Shown here: positions 15,460 through 23,937 of the stretch, one piece after another
How positions within the stretch are numbered: the first letter of the stretch is position 1
Layout: each line of letters starts with the position of its first letter
Origin: an uncultured candidate division WPS-2 bacterium
GTDB lineage: Bacteria > Vulcanimicrobiota > Vulcanimicrobiia > Vulcanimicrobiales > Vulcanimicrobiaceae
Assembly: GCA_937927945.1 (NCBI GenBank)
Contig: CALEYW010000013.1
Span: forward strand, 30,836-94,835
Reading direction: 5' to 3'
Length of the DNA: 64,000 nucleotides
The notes under the pieces: generated by a model
Seen by the model: only the letters and a program-made list of their open reading frames with translations
Told to the model about the DNA's origin: nothing
Database searches by the model: none
Made by a program: the position numbers and the translations under genes

Positions 15460-16860
15460 GTGAACGACACTACTTACGCCTCACCCTTCTCGTGGCGCTA
15501 CGCGCGTCCGTCGCTGCGCGAGCTGTTTTCCGAACGGGAACGCCGCAAGTTGTGGCGCGCGGTCTGGGTCGCGCTCGCTGAAGCGCAAGAGCGCGCCGGC
15601 TTGGTGACGAGCGCGGAGGTCGCCGATCTGCGCGCGCACGCCGATGAGATCGATCTGGAGAGCGCGCTCGCGATCGAACGGGAGATCGGCCACGATCTGA
15701 TGGCGGAGATCCGCGTCTACGCAAAGCAAGCGACGGTCGGCGGGGGCAAGCTGCACCTCGGCGCCACGTCGATGGACGTCGAGGATACGGTCGAGACCTT
15801 CCGCATGCGGGTCGCCGTCGACCAGCTGGTCGCTGCGCTCGACGAGTTGCTGTTGTCTTTTGCCGCGGCCATCGAACGGCATGCGGACCTCGTGTGCATG
15901 GGATATACGCACTTGCAGCCGGCCGAGCCGACGACGCTCGGCTACCGCTTCGCCGTGTACGGCCAGGATCTGCTCATCGACCGCGCGATGCTGCTTGCCG
16001 CGCGCGAGCAGATGACGGCCAAAGGGATTCGCGGCGCGGTCGGCACGTCGGCGTCGTACACGCGATTGCTCGACGGCACCGGCCGCACGCCCGACGAGCA
16101 GGAAGCCGACGTGCTCGAGCGCTTCGGCCTGCAGGCGCGTGACGTCGCGACGCAGACGTATCCCCGCAAGCTCGACTACTTGCTGCTCTCGACCCTCGCC
16201 GGCCTGGGCGCGTCGCTCTCGAAGTTCGCGTTCGACGTGCGGATCTTGGCGAGCCCCGGGTTCGGTGACATCGCCGAACCGTTCGGCGCCAAACAGGTCG
16301 GTTCGAGCGCGATGCCGTTCAAGCGCAATCCCGTGATGGCCGAGCGGATCGACTCGCTCGCCCGGCTGCTGCCCGCCTACGCCGACGTCGCGTGGCAGAA
16401 CGCCGCCACGAACCTCCTGGAACGCACGCTCGACGACAGCGCGAACCGCCGCACCATCCTGCCCGAAGCGCTGCTGTGCACCGACGAAATTCTCTCGCTG
16501 GGGAAAAAGATCGTCGAAGGACTGCGCGTCGACGAGCGGCGGATCGCCGAAAACCTGCGCACCTACGGGCCGTTCTCAGGGACCGAGGCGATCTTGATGG
16601 AGGCGGCAAAGCGCGGCGGCGACCGTCAGGAGCTCCACGAGGTGATCCGCGAGAGCGCGATGCGTTCGTACGACGCCCTCGCTGCCGGCGAAACGAACCC
16701 GCTGGCGCGCCTGCTTGCCGACGACGAGCGGATCGCACGCTGGGTCGATCCAGCCGAGGTCCGCAAATGGCTCGATCCATCGGGCCACGTCGGCGACGCC
16801 CCCGAGCGCGCCCGCCGTCTCGCGCAACGAATCCGCGACACCGTCGAGAACAAGAAGTGA
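15460..16860 (+). CDS. purB: Adenylosuccinate lyase
   Basis: 466 residues. It cleaves SAICAR to AICAR and adenylosuccinate to AMP, releasing fumarate. The lyase signature S-S-A-M-P-F-K-R-N-P is present with the catalytic Ser, as is M-G-Y-T-H-L-Q-P-A-E-P-T-T-L-G with the catalytic His. The protein is tetrameric in this family. GTG start at 15460 gives W-R-Y-A-R-P-S near the N-terminus as in eukaryote-like and some bacterial PurB. First gene of the main purine block; its stop is four bases before the second copy of the structured element. Confidence 0.96.
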   Translation: MNDTTYASPFSWRYARPSLRELFSERERRKLWRAVWVALAEAQERAGLVTSAEVADLRAHADEIDLESALAIEREIGHDLMAEIRVYAKQATVGGGKLHLGATSMDVEDTVETFRMRVAVDQLVAALDELLLSFAAAIERHADLVCMGYTHLQPAEPTTLGYRFAVYGQDLLIDRAMLLAAREQMTAKGIRGAVGTSASYTRLLDGTGRTPDEQEADVLERFGLQARDVATQTYPRKLDYLLLSTLAGLGASLSKFAFDVRILASPGFGDIAEPFGAKQVGSSAMPFKRNPVMAERIDSLARLLPAYADVAWQNAATNLLERTLDDSANRRTILPEALLCTDEILSLGKKIVEGLRVDERRIAENLRTYGPFSGTEAILMEAAKRGGDRQELHEVIRESAMRSYDALAAGETNPLARLLADDERIARWVDPAEVRKWLDPSGHVGDAPERARRLAQRIRDTVENKK

Positions 16861-16863
16861 TGA

Positions 16864-16978
16864 TGATGGACCGAGTGCAGCAGCGTCCTGCTTGTACTAC
16901 AACGTTGTTGCGAGGTCGCGTCCGGGGGCCCCGTGCAAAGCACGGGGGGCGCGCAGCCCAGGGCGGAGCGCCTTCAAA
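16864..16978 (+). ncRNA. Structured leader element, copy 2 (before purC)
   Basis: 115 bases aligned along their length with copy 1 (14042-14154). The main hairpin is CCCCGTGC (16929-16936), AAA, GCACGGGG (16940-16947): two base pairs differ from copy 1 and both are compensated. GGCGC (16948-16952) pairs with GCGCC (16968-16972). In the first stem a C-G pair of copy 1 is a T-G wobble here. GGAG (16965-16968) is ten bases before the purC GTG, exactly as for holA. Only the loop of the first stem (about 20 bases) is unrelated between copies. The pattern argues for selected RNA structure; the ligand or role is unknown. Confidence 0.7.
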
Positions 16979-18193
16979 GTGAAGAAGTCTCACGAGATCG
17001 CCCGCGGCAAGACCAAAGTGCTCTACGAGCTCGAAGGGCAGCCCGACGTGCTCGTCGTGCAGCAGCAGGACGCGATCACGGCCGGTGACGGCGCGCGGCG
17101 CGACGTCATCGACGGGAAGGGGCGGATCGCGGCGAAGACGACCGCGCGGGTCTTCCGTTTGCTCAACCTGTGCGGGCTGCCGACCCACTACCTCTCCGGC
17201 GGCGAAGACGACGACGATAACGAGATGCTCGTGCGCCGCGCGCAGATGATCCCGCTAGAGGTCGTCGTGCGCGGCGTCGCGGCAGGCTCGCTCGTGCGCC
17301 GCCGGCCGGGGATCCAGCGCGGCTCGCTGCTCGTTCCGCGCATGATCGAATTCTTCATAAAAGACGACGCGAATCACGATCCGCTGATCGAAACCGACGC
17401 GATCGTCGCGCAGGGGATCGCGACGCCGCAGGAAGTCGCGACGATGACCGAGCTGGCGCGCATCACGTACGAAGTGCTCGCCCACGCCTGGCGCCGCCGC
17501 GACGCGCTGCTGGTCGATCTCAAGATCGAGTTCGGCCGGCTGGCGAGCGGTGAGGGCAAGGGCCAACTCGTCATCGCCGACGTGATCGACAACGATTCGT
17601 GGCGCGTGTGGCCGCAAGGCCGCGAGGATCTGATGCTGGACAAGCAGCTGTATCGGAACCTCGAGACGGTGACGCCGGCCGATCTCGATCGCGTGAAGGC
17701 CAACTACGAACAGGTCGCCGAGATCGCCGGCTCGTTTCCGCTGATGCGGCCGGGCATGGTGGCGCTCTTGGTCGACGGGCCGGAACACGTTGCCGCATCG
17801 GAGATCGTTGGGCGGGCCCTGGCGAATTTCGGGCTGCCGACCGTGCGGCACGTCGTCTCCGTCGCGCGAACGCCGGGCTACGTGCTGCAGCTCGTCACGC
17901 AACTGGAGGCGACGTTCGCGCGCATGGTCGCGGTGGCGATCGGCGCGGCGGACAGCGCGCTCGCCGCGATGGTCGACAACGCGACGCCGAACCCGGTGAT
18001 CGCGGTCGACGTCGCCGATCCGCGTCCGGAAGAACTGGCGCTGAAGTGCGCCAAGGCATTCGCACTCGAGGACACGGTGGTGTTCGGGCGCGTGCTCCTG
18101 CTGCAGGCGAACGCGCGCAGCGAGGTCCTCGCCGCCGACGCGCGGCTCAACGCGCCGCCGCCACCGCTCCCGCCGGGAGTCGCGCGGGCGTGA
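16979..18193 (+). CDS. purC: SAICAR synthetase fused to a degenerate PurE-like domain (PAICS-like)
   Basis: 404 residues. Residues 1-240 are PurC, joining CAIR and aspartate: G-K-T-K-V-L-Y-E, V-V-V-R-G-V-A-A-G-S, L-V-D-L-K-I-E-F-G and V-I-D-N-D-S-W-R-V-W-P. The last motif is of the animal PAICS type; ordinary bacterial PurC has D-E-x-x-P-D. Residues about 255-390 look like the PurE AIR-carboxylase fold in the same order as PAICS, but key residues are gone: G-S-D-S-D is replaced by V-D-G-P-E-H, S-A-H-R-T-P by S-V-A-R-T-P, and the G-A-G-G-A-A-H loop by I-G-A-A-D-S. The PurE part is therefore probably structural. It ends in a proline tail. GTG start at 16979; stop overlaps purL. Confidence 0.88.
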   Translation: MKKSHEIARGKTKVLYELEGQPDVLVVQQQDAITAGDGARRDVIDGKGRIAAKTTARVFRLLNLCGLPTHYLSGGEDDDDNEMLVRRAQMIPLEVVVRGVAAGSLVRRRPGIQRGSLLVPRMIEFFIKDDANHDPLIETDAIVAQGIATPQEVATMTELARITYEVLAHAWRRRDALLVDLKIEFGRLASGEGKGQLVIADVIDNDSWRVWPQGREDLMLDKQLYRNLETVTPADLDRVKANYEQVAEIAGSFPLMRPGMVALLVDGPEHVAASEIVGRALANFGLPTVRHVVSVARTPGYVLQLVTQLEATFARMVAVAIGAADSALAAMVDNATPNPVIAVDVADPRPEELALKCAKAFALEDTVVFGRVLLLQANARSEVLAADARLNAPPPPLPPGVARA

Positions 18194-20532
18194 TGACGGC
18201 CGCGCACGACGACGCCGTCGCGCTCGGCCGCACGCTCGGCGTCGCGCTCTCCGACGACGAGATCCGCCGCATCGCGGAGCACCTCGGACGCGTTCCGAGC
18301 GCGACCGAGCTGTTCGCGTTCGACGCGCAGTGGAGCGAGCATTGCTCCTACAAGTCCTCGCGCGAACACCTCAAGAAGTTGCCGACCGAAGGTCCGACGG
18401 TGCTGCTCGGCGTCGGCGAGGACGCGGGCATCGTTCGCTTGGGCGAGTGGCAGGGCGAGACGTACGGCATCGTCGTCGCGCACGAGTCGCACAACCATCC
18501 CTCGCAGGTCGTGCCGTTCGAAGGCGCCGCGACCGGAATCGGCGGGATCGTGCGCGACGTGTTGTGCATGGGTGCCGAGGTGATCGGCGTCGCGGATCCG
18601 CTGCGGTTCGGGCGGCTCGAGAACGAGCACTGCCGGTACGTCGCCCAGCAAGTGGTCGACGGAATCGCCGCCTACGGCAACGCGATCGGCGTGCCGAACG
18701 TCGGTGGCGACGTGTTCTTCGACTCGTCCTTCGACGACAACGTGTTGGTCAACGTCGTCGCGCTCGGGTTGGTGAAGGAGAAGGACATCATCCACTCGCG
18801 GGCGCCGGAGGGCAGCGTCGGGTGGGACATCGTGCTGGTCGGAAAAGCGACCGACCGCAGTGGGTTCGGCGGCGCGTCGTTCTCGTCGCTGACGCTGGAT
18901 GAAGACGACGCCGAGGCCAACAAGGGCGCGGTGCAAGTTCCCGATCCGTTCCTGAAGAACGTAATCATGCGCGCGTCGTACGCGGTGTTCGCCGCGCTGC
19001 GCGAACAAGGGCTCACGGTCGGGTTCAAGGACCTCGGCGCCGGTGGGCTGGCGGGCTGCAGCGCCGAGTTGTGCGCGGCCGGCGGCGTGGGCGCCGAAGT
19101 GGAGCTCGAGCGCGTCTCGACCGCGCAGCGCGACCTGCCGCCCGAAGTCATCGCGATCGGCGAGACGCAGGAGCGCCTGTGCTGGATCGTCCCGCCGTCG
19201 TTCACGCCGACGCTGCTGGCGCTCTACAACGAGATGTATTCTCTGCCGCGCGTCGCGCGCGGCGCCTGCGCGGCGGTCATCGGAAAGGTGACCGACACCC
19301 GCCGCTACGTCGCGCGCTATCGCAACGAAACCGTGATGGACGTGGACTTGGAGTTCTTGACCGGCGGGGTGCGGTATTCGCGACCGTACACGATCGCGCC
19401 CGTTGAGATCGAACCGCGCGACGCGCGCGTGCGGGACGTCGAAGCGGCGTTTCCACCTGGCGGCAGCGACCTGATCGGACGGCTGCGCGCGGTGCTCGCG
19501 CATCGCGACGTCTGTTCCCGCGCGTCGATCTATCAGCGGTACGACGGCGTCGTGCGCGGATGTACGGCGATCCCACCCGGCTACGCCGACGCGGGCGTCC
19601 TCGTTCCGATTCCCGGCGCCCCGCTCGCGTTCGCCGTCGGGATTGGGGGGAACCCGCGCTACGGCGCAATCGATCCACGCCGCGCGGCGGAGCTCGCCGT
19701 CGTCGAGGCGGTCGCGCAGGTCACGGCGGTTGGCGCGCTTCCGGTGGGTTTGACAGACTGTCTGAACTTCGGGGATCCGACGATTCCCGAACAGATGGGA
19801 GCGTTCGTCGCCGCCGTGGAGGGCTTATCGGAGGCTGCGCGCGCGCTCGACGTTCCGTTCGTCTCCGGAAACGTATCGCTTTATAACCGCTCGTCGTCGG
19901 GAAATCACGTCGCACCGTCGCCGATCGTCGGCTGCGTCGGCACGATCGCCGACGTCACGCACACGGCGTCGGCGGCCTTGAAGCGAGCCGGCTCCGCGCT
20001 GTTCGTTCTGGGTGTGCCGCAACTCGCATACGGTGGGACCGTCATCGCCGAGGTTGCGGGGCTGTCGACCCGCGCTTTACCGCAAATGGATTACGAGGGC
20101 TTCGCGGAAGCGTGCGCCGTCGTTCGAGCCGGCTTTGAGCGCGGCTTCGTTCTTGCCTCACGCGACGTGAGCGACGGTGGGGTTCTCACCGCGATCGCTG
20201 AGATGGCTTTTGGATCGCTCGCCGGCATCGGCGCGGAACTCAACCACACCGATGCGTTCTTCGTCGAGATCGACGCCCGCGGGCGCAACTGGACGAACAA
20301 TGCCGTCTGGTTTGCCGAGTTTCCCGGCTTCGTATGCGAAGTCGACGCCGAACGCGCCGCGGCATTCGCGGAGCTCGCTGCGAAGCACGGCGTGCGAGCG
20401 CGGGAGGTCGGTGAGACGATCGGCCGCGCCGAGCTCGACTACAACGGCCAACGCGCGCCCATCGCTGAATTGCGGTCGATCTGGGACGCGCCGCTGCGCG
20501 ACTTCTACGGCGCTTCGAGCGGCCCTTCGTGA
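18193..20532 (+). CDS. purL: FGAM synthase large subunit (small-type PurL)
   Basis: 779 residues. The ATP-dependent amidotransferase component converts FGAR to FGAM using ammonia from PurQ. D-A-Q-W-S-E-H-C-S-Y-K-S-S and V-A-H-E-S-H-N-H-P-S are the typical nucleotide/substrate motifs, and D-L-G-A-G-G-L and S-D-G-G-V-L-T mark the two AIRS-like halves. The length fits the split PurL/PurQ/PurS system. ATG 18193 or GTG 18190 overlaps the purC stop; the stop overlaps the purQ start by four bases, so purC-purL-purQ are coupled. Confidence 0.96.
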   Translation: MTAAHDDAVALGRTLGVALSDDEIRRIAEHLGRVPSATELFAFDAQWSEHCSYKSSREHLKKLPTEGPTVLLGVGEDAGIVRLGEWQGETYGIVVAHESHNHPSQVVPFEGAATGIGGIVRDVLCMGAEVIGVADPLRFGRLENEHCRYVAQQVVDGIAAYGNAIGVPNVGGDVFFDSSFDDNVLVNVVALGLVKEKDIIHSRAPEGSVGWDIVLVGKATDRSGFGGASFSSLTLDEDDAEANKGAVQVPDPFLKNVIMRASYAVFAALREQGLTVGFKDLGAGGLAGCSAELCAAGGVGAEVELERVSTAQRDLPPEVIAIGETQERLCWIVPPSFTPTLLALYNEMYSLPRVARGACAAVIGKVTDTRRYVARYRNETVMDVDLEFLTGGVRYSRPYTIAPVEIEPRDARVRDVEAAFPPGGSDLIGRLRAVLAHRDVCSRASIYQRYDGVVRGCTAIPPGYADAGVLVPIPGAPLAFAVGIGGNPRYGAIDPRRAAELAVVEAVAQVTAVGALPVGLTDCLNFGDPTIPEQMGAFVAAVEGLSEAARALDVPFVSGNVSLYNRSSSGNHVAPSPIVGCVGTIADVTHTASAALKRAGSALFVLGVPQLAYGGTVIAEVAGLSTRALPQMDYEGFAEACAVVRAGFERGFVLASRDVSDGGVLTAIAEMAFGSLAGIGAELNHTDAFFVEIDARGRNWTNNAVWFAEFPGFVCEVDAERAAAFAELAAKHGVRAREVGETIGRAELDYNGQRAPIAELRSIWDAPLRDFYGASSGPS

Positions 20533-21332
20533 CAAAGATGGCGGCGGGGCCGCGCGTTGCGGTGGTCGTCTTTCCTGGGACGAACTCGGAAGACGAGACG
20601 TTGCGGGCGGTGCGGGCGGTTGGGCTCCAGGGTGAGCTCGTGCATTGGTCGCAGCCGGAAGCGTTGGCCCGGTTCGATGCGTTCGTGCTGCCGGGCGGGT
20701 TCGCGTACGAAGATCGGATTCGGGCGGGTGCCGTCGCGGCGCACGACGCCGTGATGGATCCGGTGATCGAGGCCGCGCAGGCCGGGAAATTCGTGCTGGG
20801 TATTTGCAACGGTGCGCAGATTCTCGCCGAGGCCGGGTTGGTTCCCGGCACCGGACCGTTGCGCTTGCCGACGGCGGCGTTCGCGCCGAACGCCAGCGGA
20901 CGGTTCCAGTCCGTGCACGTTCACGTCAAGTTGAGCGTCACGCTGGATCGCGTACCGATTCTCGGTGGAATTGAAGACGGCGCGGTGATTCCGGCCTGGG
21001 CATCGCACGGCGACGGCCGGCTCGCCGCACCGGCAGACGAACTCGCGCGCATCGAACGCGACGGACATTTAGCGTTCATCTACTGTGACCGGCACGGCAA
21101 TCCGGTCAGCGCACCAAACGGCGCGGCGCTCGACTGCGCGGGGCTGGTGAATCGCGACGGAAATGTGCTGGCGATCATGCCGCACCCCGAGCGCGACGGC
21201 TGGACCTTCCAGCACCTCGACGATTCGCGCGACGTGGCGCGCGGTGATACCGCTGCGACGTTGGCGCCCTCCGGCGGCATCCGCTTCTTCGAGCACTTCG
21301 CGCAGGCCGTGCGGGAGCGGTTCTCCGCATGA
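20529..21332 (+). CDS. purQ: FGAM synthase glutaminase subunit
   Basis: 267-residue class I glutamine amidotransferase that supplies ammonia to PurL. The nucleophile cysteine sits in G-I-C-N-G-A-Q-I-L, and the His-Glu pair in I-M-P-H-P-E-R near the end. V-V-V-F-P-G-T-N-S-E-D opens the domain. GTG start overlaps the purL stop. Slightly longer than the usual 220-260 residues. Confidence 0.96.
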   Translation: MTKMAAGPRVAVVVFPGTNSEDETLRAVRAVGLQGELVHWSQPEALARFDAFVLPGGFAYEDRIRAGAVAAHDAVMDPVIEAAQAGKFVLGICNGAQILAEAGLVPGTGPLRLPTAAFAPNASGRFQSVHVHVKLSVTLDRVPILGGIEDGAVIPAWASHGDGRLAAPADELARIERDGHLAFIYCDRHGNPVSAPNGAALDCAGLVNRDGNVLAIMPHPERDGWTFQHLDDSRDVARGDTAATLAPSGGIRFFEHFAQAVRERFSA

Positions 21333-21763
21333 TCCGCACGTTTGTGGTGTCGCTCACCATCCCAGACAACGAGGCGTACACGGCGCTCGAAACGCTCGGG
21401 CGGCTCGGGATCGACAGCTCGCGGGTCGTGCGCGCCGACGTCTGGATCTTCGAGGGCGAGCTCGACGCAGGGCTCGCGGCGACGATCGGCTCGATCGAAT
21501 CGATCCACAACCCGAACAAGCATCGCTTGGCCGAACGGCAGGCCGACCGTCCGGAGCCCGGCGAGGTGTGGATCGCCACGCGCGACGAAGCCCCGGCGAC
21601 CCTCGTAGCGGGCCGCGCGCTCCCCGGCGTGCGTGCGATCCTGCGCCGAACCGCGTGGCGGCTCCTCGACGACCAGGGCCGCGACGTCGCCCCAGCCGTG
21701 CTGGATCGCGCGGTCGAGACATTTCTTTGCAATCCCGCGTTCCAGGTGGCAATTACACAATGA
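21329..21763 (+). CDS. purS: PurS-like subunit, extended
   Basis: 144 residues, placed directly after purQ with a 4-base overlap, where purS is expected. The first 45 residues follow the PurS pattern: a strand, a helix (A-Y-T-A-L-E-T-L-G-R-L-G-I) and then a strand (R-A-D-V-W-I-F-E-G-E-L-D). The last 20 (V-E-T-F-L-C-N-P-A-F) resemble the PurS ending (L-L-A-N-P-V-I-E). Between them is an extra stretch of about 60 residues, so it is nearly twice the normal length. PurS bridges PurL and PurQ. Identification rests on position and partial pattern only. Confidence 0.55.
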   Translation: MIRTFVVSLTIPDNEAYTALETLGRLGIDSSRVVRADVWIFEGELDAGLAATIGSIESIHNPNKHRLAERQADRPEPGEVWIATRDEAPATLVAGRALPGVRAILRRTAWRLLDDQGRDVAPAVLDRAVETFLCNPAFQVAITQ

Positions 21764-22842
21764 CAATGATGGTAGAACCGCTTCTTCACGGCCAGCACCG
21801 CGCCAACGGCGTCGGTGAGATGTACACGATCGCCACCCTGGGCTCGCATTCGGCGCTGCAGATCCTCAAGGGTGCGCACGACGAGGGGTTCAAGACGCTT
21901 GCGATCGCGAGTCGCGAGACCGAGCGCTTGTACCGCTCCTTCGCCTTCGTCGACGAAGTGATCACGATCGACAAGTACAGCGACTTCATGGGGCTCGTCC
22001 CGGAGCTCGAGAAGCGCAAGATCATCATCGTCCCGCACGGCTCGTTCGTCGCGTATCTGTCGCTCGAAGAGCACAAGAAGATGACGATCCCGTACTTCGG
22101 GAACAAGGCCGTGCTCGATTGGGAAGCGAGCCGCGAGCTGCAGCGGGACTGGCTGCTGCGCGCGGGCCTGAAATTGCCGCGTCAGTTCAAGACCGGTGCC
22201 GAGATCGATCGCCCGGTGATCGTGAAACTGTACGGCGCGCAGGGCGGCAAGGGCTACATGTTCCTGCGCGACGCGATGGACTTCGAAGAGCGCGCCTCGC
22301 TGCTCGCGCGGCAGAACTACATCCTGCAAGAGTACATCATCGGCGTTCCGCTCTACATCCACTATTTCTACTCGTCGCTCACCGGCAAGCTCGAGATCAT
22401 GTCGATGGACCGGCGCTATGAGACGAACGTCGATTCGCTGGGACGGATTCCCTCGCAGGCGCAGGCCTCGATGGACGTCGACCCCTCGTACGTCGTCGTC
22501 GGGAACCAGCCGATCAGCCTGCGCGAGTCGATGCTGGCGGAAGCGTACCGCATGGGCGAGGACGTGGTCCGCGTGAGCCAGGAGATCTGCGGCCCGAAGG
22601 GCCTATTCGGCGCCTTCTGCATCGAGACGATCATCACGCCCGACACGAATTTTTACATCATGGAGATCTCCGCGCGCATCGTCGCGGGTACGAACCTCTT
22701 CATCGACGGTTCTCCCTACTCGTACCTCAACTACAGCGAGCCGATGTCCACCGGCCGCCGTATCGCCCGAGAGATCAAGAATGCACTGCTCTCGAACTCG
22801 CTCGATGCGGTCCTCGACGACTCGACCGTCACCCATCAGTAA
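21760..22842 (+). CDS. purP: PurP, formate-dependent FAICAR synthetase
   Basis: 360 residues, the length of archaeal PurP. The family is an ATP-grasp ligase that makes FAICAR from AICAR, formate and ATP, replacing the folate-dependent half of PurH. Visible marks are the N-terminal I-A-T-L-G-S-H-S-A-L-Q-I, V-P-H-G-S-F-V-A-Y, I-P-Y-F-G-N, the lysine in V-I-V-K-L-Y-G-A-Q-G-G-K-G-Y-M, L-Q-E-Y-I-I-G-V-P, and the metal-binding M-E-I-S-A-R-I-V-A-G-T-N. ATG 21760 overlaps the PurS-like stop (ATGA). All expected catalytic regions are present. PurP is mainly archaeal, so its place in a bacterial pur operon is notable. Confidence 0.92.
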   Translation: MTMMVEPLLHGQHRANGVGEMYTIATLGSHSALQILKGAHDEGFKTLAIASRETERLYRSFAFVDEVITIDKYSDFMGLVPELEKRKIIIVPHGSFVAYLSLEEHKKMTIPYFGNKAVLDWEASRELQRDWLLRAGLKLPRQFKTGAEIDRPVIVKLYGAQGGKGYMFLRDAMDFEERASLLARQNYILQEYIIGVPLYIHYFYSSLTGKLEIMSMDRRYETNVDSLGRIPSQAQASMDVDPSYVVVGNQPISLRESMLAEAYRMGEDVVRVSQEICGPKGLFGAFCIETIITPDTNFYIMEISARIVAGTNLFIDGSPYSYLNYSEPMSTGRRIAREIKNALLSNSLDAVLDDSTVTHQ

Positions 22843-23929
22843 GCTCGTCACGGCGCTGTTCGCGGCGCTGGCGCTCATCGCGCCGCTCAGCCCCGCGAAC
22901 GCCGCGCTGGAGATCGATCCGGCGCAGCTCTACCGGCAGATGAAGGCGTCGTACGACAAGGGCGCGGCGGCCGGCTGGCACCTGGCCGATCAGCTCGACT
23001 ATTTCTCGTCGGTCTTGGAGGCCGGCCGGGCGTACGAGCTGCGCCGGCGCGACGACCCGCAGAACGTCGCCATCCAGGGCGTCGCCGTCGACATGGCGAC
23101 CCAGCTCGGCTACGATCCGCTCGTCAACAACGACGCCGCGGAGTGGTACGTGCGGGTCGCGGCGCTGGCCTGGCAGGGTGACACCGATCGCGGTCCCGCG
23201 GCGCGAGCGCTGATCGCCAAGCTCGACGCGGAGGACGCGGATCCGGCCCGCCTCGCGCGCGATGCCGATGCCGACGCGGCGCTGCTGGTGCAGCGATATC
23301 CCGGCGACGTGCAGGCGCTGCTCGGGCAGCTCGAAGCCGACTTGCGCGCCTACAACCTCAGCGGTGACACCGCGTGGCGCCTTCTCGCGCTCCAACGCGC
23401 CGCGCAGGCGACGTTCCCGATCGGTTCGCTTCCGAGCGACGTGAAGAAGACGTTCTTCCCGATGGTCGACTCAGCACGCAATGCGGGACCCGGATACTCC
23501 GCCGCCGAGCGCGAAGCCGCGCGGATCGTCGCCTCGCACGCGGCGTCGGCTCATGGCCTGGCCGTGATCGGGCGGGTCACCTCGCACAACACCTACCTGC
23601 TGATCACCGCGCCGGCCGACGAGTACTTCGGCCAGACGAAACTCTCGCCGATCGGCGTCCGCAACGAGATCGCGCGCATCGGAAAGTATCTCGACGCCGG
23701 CTGGGGCGGGCGGATGACGAAGGACACGCTCTACGTCATCGACTCGCTGAACGACTGGCAGCATCAGTACCCGCGCGACTACGAATTGCCGCGCCTCTAC
23801 AAGCGCGTCTACGACACGCTCGCGCGCGAGGAGACGCCCGAGGCGAAGAAGGCCGGGCTCGAGGTCCGGCGGCTCCTGATCGTCGCCTACCCTACGTCCA
23901 CCGAGGCGCGAAGCTTCTTCTCGTCGTAG
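22805..23929 (+). CDS. Secreted protein of unknown function between two purP genes
   Basis: 374 residues. ATG 22805 (overlapping purP by 38 bases) gives a clean signal peptide: M-R-S-S-T-T-R, a hydrophobic core, then S-P-A-N-A-A cleavage. The mature part is mostly helical, Ala/Asp/Arg-rich, with several Trp and Tyr (W-Y-V-R-V-A-A-L-A-W, G-W-G-G-R-M-T-K-D). I recognise no enzyme motif. It is odd that an exported protein is embedded in a cytosolic purine operon with coding overlap, so its presence may be for expression rather than function. Confidence 0.7.
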   Translation: MRSSTTRPSPISKLVTALFAALALIAPLSPANAALEIDPAQLYRQMKASYDKGAAAGWHLADQLDYFSSVLEAGRAYELRRRDDPQNVAIQGVAVDMATQLGYDPLVNNDAAEWYVRVAALAWQGDTDRGPAARALIAKLDAEDADPARLARDADADAALLVQRYPGDVQALLGQLEADLRAYNLSGDTAWRLLALQRAAQATFPIGSLPSDVKKTFFPMVDSARNAGPGYSAAEREAARIVASHAASAHGLAVIGRVTSHNTYLLITAPADEYFGQTKLSPIGVRNEIARIGKYLDAGWGGRMTKDTLYVIDSLNDWQHQYPRDYELPRLYKRVYDTLAREETPEAKKAGLEVRRLLIVAYPTSTEARSFFSS

Positions 23930-23937
23930 GGGATTCG

